Shown: one piece after another, positions 59,061 to 64,000 of the stretch
How the letters are laid out: the number at the start of each line of letters is the position of its first letter
Numbering within the stretch: the stretch's first letter is position 1
Assembly: GCA_907163375.1 (NCBI GenBank)
Contig: CAJQUW010004409.1
Span: forward strand, 159,484-223,483
From: Prostheceraeus crozeri
Lineage: Eukaryota; Platyhelminthes; Polycladida; Euryleptidae
Direction: 5' to 3'
Length of the DNA stretch: 64,000 nt
Notes under the pieces: generated by a model
Databases searched by the model: none
Seen by the model: only the letters and a program-made list of their open reading frames with translations
What the model was told of the DNA's origin: nothing
Translations under genes and position numbers: made by a program

Positions 59061-61740
59061 GTTTTTTTTTATTTATATGGAGGTAGTTCAAACTCAATTT
59101 TTTAATAAATAAAAATATTATTTTTTTTTATATTTTTTATTTTTATTTTAAAGAAGAAGAAAATTAAACTCTCTAGCTAGTCGCGTGGGAGTTTATACCT
59201 AACCGAACCAAATTAGAGATCTATCATAATCATCTTCAACCTCCAAATATTTATTTCTTGTAATTTTTCATCAGTGATATCTAAAGCCAATGTTGTTAAT
59301 AGTTTTTCATTGGGTAAGTGGGAAATATATTAATGTTGTGTGATGGAATTACATTTTAATCTATAACTCAATGGGCTACAGTAATTGCTGGGAAAACTGA
59401 ATTTTAAATTTGATAAGTTTAACCATTTATAATATCACTATATAGTCCTTCAATTAATGTCACAATGTACACAACAATTGAATTTATTATCAGTTATTTT
59501 GGAATCTTCGTACTACCTAAATTGATATCGCCTTTGACTATAAGTTTGTTTATTAAATCCTAATAGCTTTTGACAATGATCTATCAGTGATTAATAAACA
59601 ACTTTGATGATTTTCGTCTAAAGTAAGAGAAAATTTATTCTTGCACGGTTCTAACTGTCAAAATGTAATTGATTTCTTATCTTTAAATGATATACCTAAA
59701 GGCAGAGGTTAATTCATGTTGGGGATATTGATTATCAACTTTCGTAAGAACCAGGAAGAAAAGTTAGTTATTTTTCCATGTTTGAGTTTATCAGGTAGAA
59801 TATCTAAATTGGTCATATCACATCTTATTTGATAACGTTTTGAATAGTGTTTAAATGTAAGAGAAACTAACTTAGTCAATGCAATTTGAGATAATGGTTA
59901 TTTTGTTCCAAATGTAGAATGGGTTCTATATTGTTACAAGTGTGTGATGAAGTAGTTTGCTATAATGTTTTAACGTCCGTACTAAAGTTTTGATGAAACC
60001 CAAAATCTCTGTCCAAAATTTTCTAAATGATTATTAATTTGTCTAAAATCTGCTGAACAAATTTTTAAACTAAAAAAAATTAAATAAATATTTTTTAAAT
60101 GGAAATTTTTTTTATAAAAAAATAAAACAACAACATATTTCAGCTACGGGGCGAAGCCTAAAGACATCAGAAGATGACCGGTTATACTTTTATAATCCAT
60201 TTCATTTAAATCTTCTTTTCAACAGTCTTTTCAATCTACATGAATTTCATTGAAACTAGAATTATGTCCGTTCGCTTTTATTGCAGATATTAAAATATTA
60301 ATCTATTTAGTAATTCTTGTGATCATCTGGTATAAATACAGTGTTTCAGTTTTGCCTTTCCTGTTTTTCAGATAAACTTTTCCCTACTTTAGAACTCCCT
60401 TGATATTAAATTTTCTAATTGTTTATAACGTCTAAGAGATTACTGCACCAACTCTGTCTAACATAGATTATATTTTATGAGATCTTCTACAGCATAATTA
60501 TTATAAAATCTGCACCTCTTAAAAGATTAACAAATTTCTATCTAAATTAAAAGGAGAATTATCTGGTGAAAAAAATTATCACCTCAAAAGGTTGTGGAAA
60601 TATGTCTTTTTGTCCGAGATAAAATCTAGGTATTTTTTCCATCTATAAATGAAATAAATGTGAAATTGCATGATTTGGTAATTTATATTAATGTTTGATT
60701 CTAAGTAATCCATAGTCCATCTAATATAGTTGTGCTCTGGATCGTTATATCAATTTGTTTATCATTATTTGTACTTTCTTTTTCAAGAGTTTTAATGTTT
60801 CCTAGTTTTTTCAAAATCCACTTTTACTTTGCCGGTTGCTGCAATTTTTTCAAACATATCAGATTGAATACCAGCTTTTTATCATATCTATGTTGAAGAT
60901 GATTTTCTTCATAATAATTTCTTGTTTTATTAACTCTTCTAATTGTTTTATTCTTTTTAAAATTATCAGCTCTAATTTTTATCCATTTTTAAATATAATA
61001 TTGATATTTTGTTGGTAACATTGGAATACAGCAGAAAACATTTTACTGACAAATTTTTTTATAGCTTTGTTGTTTGACATCTTTTCGGTTTAAAGTTTTC
61101 TCTTTTTAATTTTGTTTAATAAAGATTTGCTTAAATTTTCGCATAAAGTTTTAGCTCTTCTAAAAAAAATTTTATCATTTTTCTTCCATTAGAAATTTTT
61201 AGACATCACTCAGAAATTTTGCCATCATTTTTATTTTTATCATAAACTTTTCTGTCTGTGATTGAAATGATATTTAGATTTACTTCATTAGCTATTGATC
61301 AAATTTTTCAATCTCATCTAACGTAATAACATTATCATCACATACTCTTTGAAGTAGTAATGTAGTTTTATCATAGCCTTTCTTTTATATGTAAATGCTT
61401 AGTTTTAATGATATTTCGTTTCTTATTAATAAAGATTTATCTAACATTGTAACGACAAGTGAAGTGCAAAAACACACCTACCTGTTAAAGCTGTAGCAAC
61501 TACTGGAATTACTAAAAAACACCTGAAGATATAACAATTGTCAAAGCACCTAAACTTATGTTATGAATATGCCAATTCCTTGTGTTACATTCTTAAACTT
61601 TAGTCCATCTCTTACTTCTAATTGTTAGTAATGCTCTAATCTTAATAATAATTTGAATTCCTTATCTTTCATATACCTAACTCTATCTTTGGTTTTTAAT
61701 TTCATTTTTTCAATGTTAATCTTTTCAATGTCCATTAAAG
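59060..61740 (-). other. Decayed minus-strand Polinton genes, unassigned
   Basis: Minus-strand reading gives several short protein-like segments (for example EKIPRFYLGQKDIFPQPFE near 60.6 kb and RVCDDNVITLDEIEKFDQ near 61.3 kb) with little low-complexity character, so genes once ran leftward here. I cannot assign them; capsid or minor structural proteins are the usual content of such positions. A GC-rich GGCGAAGCC hairpin lies at about 60149-60157. Confidence 0.4.
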
Positions 61741-61741
61741 A

Positions 61742-61976
61742 AGAACTACGTTCATAAGATAACGAAGGATATATTCTTGAGGTTCCTTCCACTTTTTGTT
61801 TCTTCCATTTTTAAAGAAATATTATTAGTCACATGATATATTTTAAAAACCTGAAAGATGGATAAAATTCATGAATTTGAAATTCTCAACTTTTATGATT
61901 TTCGGTGTCCTGGAACGGTCATGATTTTGGCGGTGGTGAAAATTGTAATTCTCAAATTTTGAGATTCTTAACTTTT
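61742..61976 (-). repeat. Polinton right terminal inverted repeat (recognised part)
   Basis: Partner of 46034-46250. Beyond it the right end continues into tandem repeats not seen at the left end. Confidence 0.85.
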
Positions 61977-62415
61977 ATGATTTTTTTCGGTGTCCTGGAA
62001 CGGTCATGATTTTGGGGGTGAAAATTGTAATTCTCAAATTTGAGATTTTGAAAAATTTGAAAATTGGGTATTTGTAAAAACGCCCAAAATTTGGTGAATT
62101 AGGTCTTCCATAACTGAAAAGGTTCAAATTCATGAATTTATGTCGTTTTTAAAAAGTACCCATTTTTGAAAAAATGGTACTTTTTGAATGGGACAAAATT
62201 CATGTATTTGGTCTTAAAACCTGAAAAATGGTTCAAATTCATGAATTTATGTCGTTTTTAAGATAACTATTTTTTTGAATGTTAGGTGCCTGGAACGGTC
62301 CTACAATTCTGTATTTAGGTCTTAAAAAACCTGAAAAAGGTCTAAATTCAGAATTTCTGTCGTTTTAAAAGATACTATTTTTTTGAATTTGGTGGTGTCC
62401 GTGGAACGGTCTTTT
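61850..62415. repeat. Degenerate ~100-bp tandem repeats at Polinton right end
   Basis: Units share AACCTGAAAAATGG, AAATTCATGAATTT, GTCGTTTTTAA and end GGTGTCCTGGAACGGTC. Copies begin at about 61850, 62115, 62215 and 62320, plus a closer duplication at 61905-62055. One unit lies within the inverted repeat, so the array grew from the element end. Confidence 0.75.
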
Positions 62416-62429
62416 TGCCCATTACAGGA

Positions 62430-62957
62430 TTACTGGCCACCTATAGAGCTCCCTCAATTTCCGCTTAAACCATCACTATTCATGGATGTCCATTGAGAGC
62501 CTTTTTCAGAGAACTCTGCGCACTGATTGAGGAACAAGAATTCCGTTTTCTCGCCACGAATAATATTACCATTTTCTATTGCCAATTCATGCCACACCGT
62601 AATTTACTTAATTGCTGTAGATCTTGGCTGCTGTCTTTAGAGACTTTTGGACCGATCCGTGTAGTTATGAATTTACAAACTTGCTGCAGAAGCGGATCAG
62701 ACGATGTCGCATCTTTGAATATTTTGGCAGAAAAACCCTCTTCATTTATTTTCCGGAGTCTTTGCAATTGTTCTTCCTTATCTGTTTCAGTTGAACCATC
62801 CAAAAGTCGAGAAATTGCGTCAGGAACTATATTATTGACACCGCTTTGGTATTGAATTGTGAAGTCGAACTCTGATAACCGGTCCATCCATCTTCCAAAC
62901 TTCGCTGATTTTCTTCTGTTATGAGCATTTTGCAATATTCCTGACAGAGGCGGGCGT
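62430..62957 (-). mobile_element. Ty3/Gypsy fossil 2, RNase H end and integrase N-terminus
   Basis: The minus strand reads as the end of Gypsy RNase H (PLSGILQ, KFGRWMDRLSEFDFTIQYQS, VPDAISRLLDG), followed by the linker and a trace of the integrase zinc-binding domain (a HNGHP-type motif near 62.48 kb). It continues logically into the integrase core at 45.8 kb, on the far side of the Polinton. Broken and old. Confidence 0.85.
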
Positions 62958-64000
62958 ATGTAGTGCCTACACCGAAATGCAAAAAGCCACAATTTACTGA
63001 TTACCGACCATCTCTATTTTGCCTGTTCTGGCCAAAATACTTGAGAAAATCATACTGAAGAACTGGTTTCATTCCATCTTGCCAAAGCTTTCAAGTGATC
63101 AATTTGCATTCATACCAAGACATGGACAGGGGACTGTTTGTGCACTAACCTATATGGTCAATCGTATCTTGTCTCATTTGGATTCACCTGGTGCTATCAG
63201 ACTTCTTATGGTGGATTTCACGAAAGCGTTCGACAAAATACCACATAACGTCATCATAAACTCGTTGTATTCACTTGCCGCTCCTATTGAACTCATTAAA
63301 TGGATTCAATCATACTTTGATTCTAGAGTACAATGTGTGAAAACAAATGGACAACTTTCTTCTTGGTACCCAGCTATTAGTGGAGTGCCCCAGGGAGGTG
63401 TCTTATCAACTCTTCTGTTCGCCATAGCTGTTAACGATTATCATGCTCAACAACCAAATAGCACTCTCCTAAAATTCGCGGATGACTTTTTTATTATCCA
63501 TGCCCTACGGCATGCCAGCGAAGATCTTAGTTCTGAACTTGACCATCTGACTTATTGGTCTGAATCTCATGGATTCAAACTTAACAACAATAAGACGAAA
63601 GTGATGAACATACAAACGAAACGGTCCATTGTTTTGGCTCCATTGGAAGATACAGCATCTAATTGTGAAATTGAAGCAGTAAAGACGGCAAAAATCTTGG
63701 GCATTACATTTGATGATCAGCTAACGTGGCACCATCACATTGAGAATGTCTTGAGCCGTGCCAGGAAAAGACTGTACATGCTCTACTCTCTTAAACGGAT
63801 TAACGCTCCTCAGCGCATCATGTGGCTGGTATACTGTACACTCATACGATCGGTAGTCAGCTACAGCTTTCCTGCATGGTGTAGCGTTAACAAAAAAACT
63901 TGTTTCCGGCAGTTAACCCAATTTGAAGAACGTGTTTTCCGATTTTTGTGACTTGAATATGGCAAGACGCCTATCAAGTAAAGCGATGTGCCCTCAGCAT
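62958..64000 (+). mobile_element. 5'-truncated LINE running off the window
   Basis: Starts abruptly in Gypsy RNase H sequence at about 62958 and reads a LINE reverse transcriptase from its first block (VVPTPKCKKPQFTDYRP). It belongs to the Jockey/I/CR1 assemblage and is not the same family as the two LINEs at 8.6-15.7 kb. No endonuclease is present, consistent with 5' truncation on insertion. The 3' end is outside the window. Confidence 0.85.
63019..63951 (+). pseudogene. LINE reverse transcriptase, partial
   Basis: 310 codons open. Motifs in order: ISILPVLAKILEKII (just before the first Met at 63019 in the same frame), SSDQFAFIPRHGQG, LLMVDFTKAFDKIPH, GVPQGGVLSTLLFAI, active site KFADDFFII, then TAKILGITFDDQLTWH and the connection region ending FEERVFRFL. 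The preceding block YRP lies in another frame, so there is a one-base frameshift near 63013. A TGA at 63949-63951 breaks the frame where LEYGKTPIK should follow. The copy is dead. Confidence 0.88.

Larger units (their letters stand above)
45820..62420. mobile_element. Polinton/Maverick fossil, AT-rich
   Basis: A ~16.6-kb block of much higher AT content than its flanks, bounded by inverted repeats (46034-46250 against 61742-61976). Parts recognised: a retroviral-type integrase region near the left end (minus), a protein-primed family B DNA polymerase region (plus, 55.8-58.1 kb), a possible packaging ATPase region (minus, about 58.7-59.1 kb) and further minus-strand gene remains at 60.2-61.6 kb. 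Size, inverted ends and the pair integrase plus polB define Polintons. Dozens of breaks mean it is old. The outermost ends and the 6-bp target duplication expected of the family could not be fixed. Confidence 0.82.

Overview
The window reads as a stretch of animal nuclear genome, most likely an invertebrate. It has GT-AG introns, a protein phosphatase 1 (PP1) catalytic-subunit gene in short exons, LINEs, tRNA-like SINE heads, piggyBac, IS630/Tc1-like, pogo/Tigger-like, Ty3/Gypsy and Polinton elements. There are no bacterial operons, rRNA genes or CRISPR arrays. I cannot name the species. Most of the 64 kb is transposable elements nested in one another; host coding sequence is sparse.

Region 1 (1-7.4 kb): host DNA. 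It holds a 1.49-kb non-autonomous DNA transposon with 14-bp inverted ends and a 6-bp target duplication (2416-3908), two minus-strand PP1 exons (5394-5263 and 5151-4921), a tRNA-like SINE candidate near 5.86-6.05 kb, and a CRE plus CCAAT promoter-like cluster near 6.29 kb.

Region 2 (7.44-27.45 kb): one Ty3/Gypsy LTR retrotransposon (LTRs ending at 8341 and 27449) that has received at least five later insertions. A Jockey/CR1-group LINE with an intact 964-codon ORF sits in its gag region, and a second, L2/CR1-like LINE (1,046 codons) appears to lie inside that LINE's 5' part. A piggyBac element sits at a precise TTAA site in the reverse transcriptase (17926-23834). That piggyBac contains a 5'-truncated copy of the first LINE (18810-19632) and an IS630/Tc1-like transposon with long inverted repeats built of 21-bp units (20606-22772). 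The order of these events can be read directly from the junctions.

Region 3 (27.45-44.7 kb): mostly non-coding host DNA. It has one well-bounded 81-codon exon on the minus strand (28001-27759), a candidate four-exon plus-strand gene (31.9-34.65 kb), and two separated arrays of a diverged ~190-bp satellite (29.4-30.3 and 41.55-41.8 kb), each near an inverted copy of a ~90-bp dispersed repeat.

Region 4 (44.7-64 kb): a second Ty3/Gypsy fossil on the minus strand, split by a strongly AT-rich, much-decayed Polinton/Maverick fossil (about 45.82-62.42 kb). The Polinton has inverted terminal repeats and recognisable integrase and protein-primed DNA polymerase B regions, and carries recurrent GC-rich hairpins. 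A pogo/Tigger-like piece lies in its polymerase region, and a decayed LINE (62.96-64 kb) lies in the RNase H region of the host Gypsy.

The element genes work only for their own transposition (gag, protease, reverse transcriptase, RNase H and integrase; endonuclease plus reverse transcriptase; DDE/DDD transposases). They do not form a host pathway. The only recognised host function is PP1.
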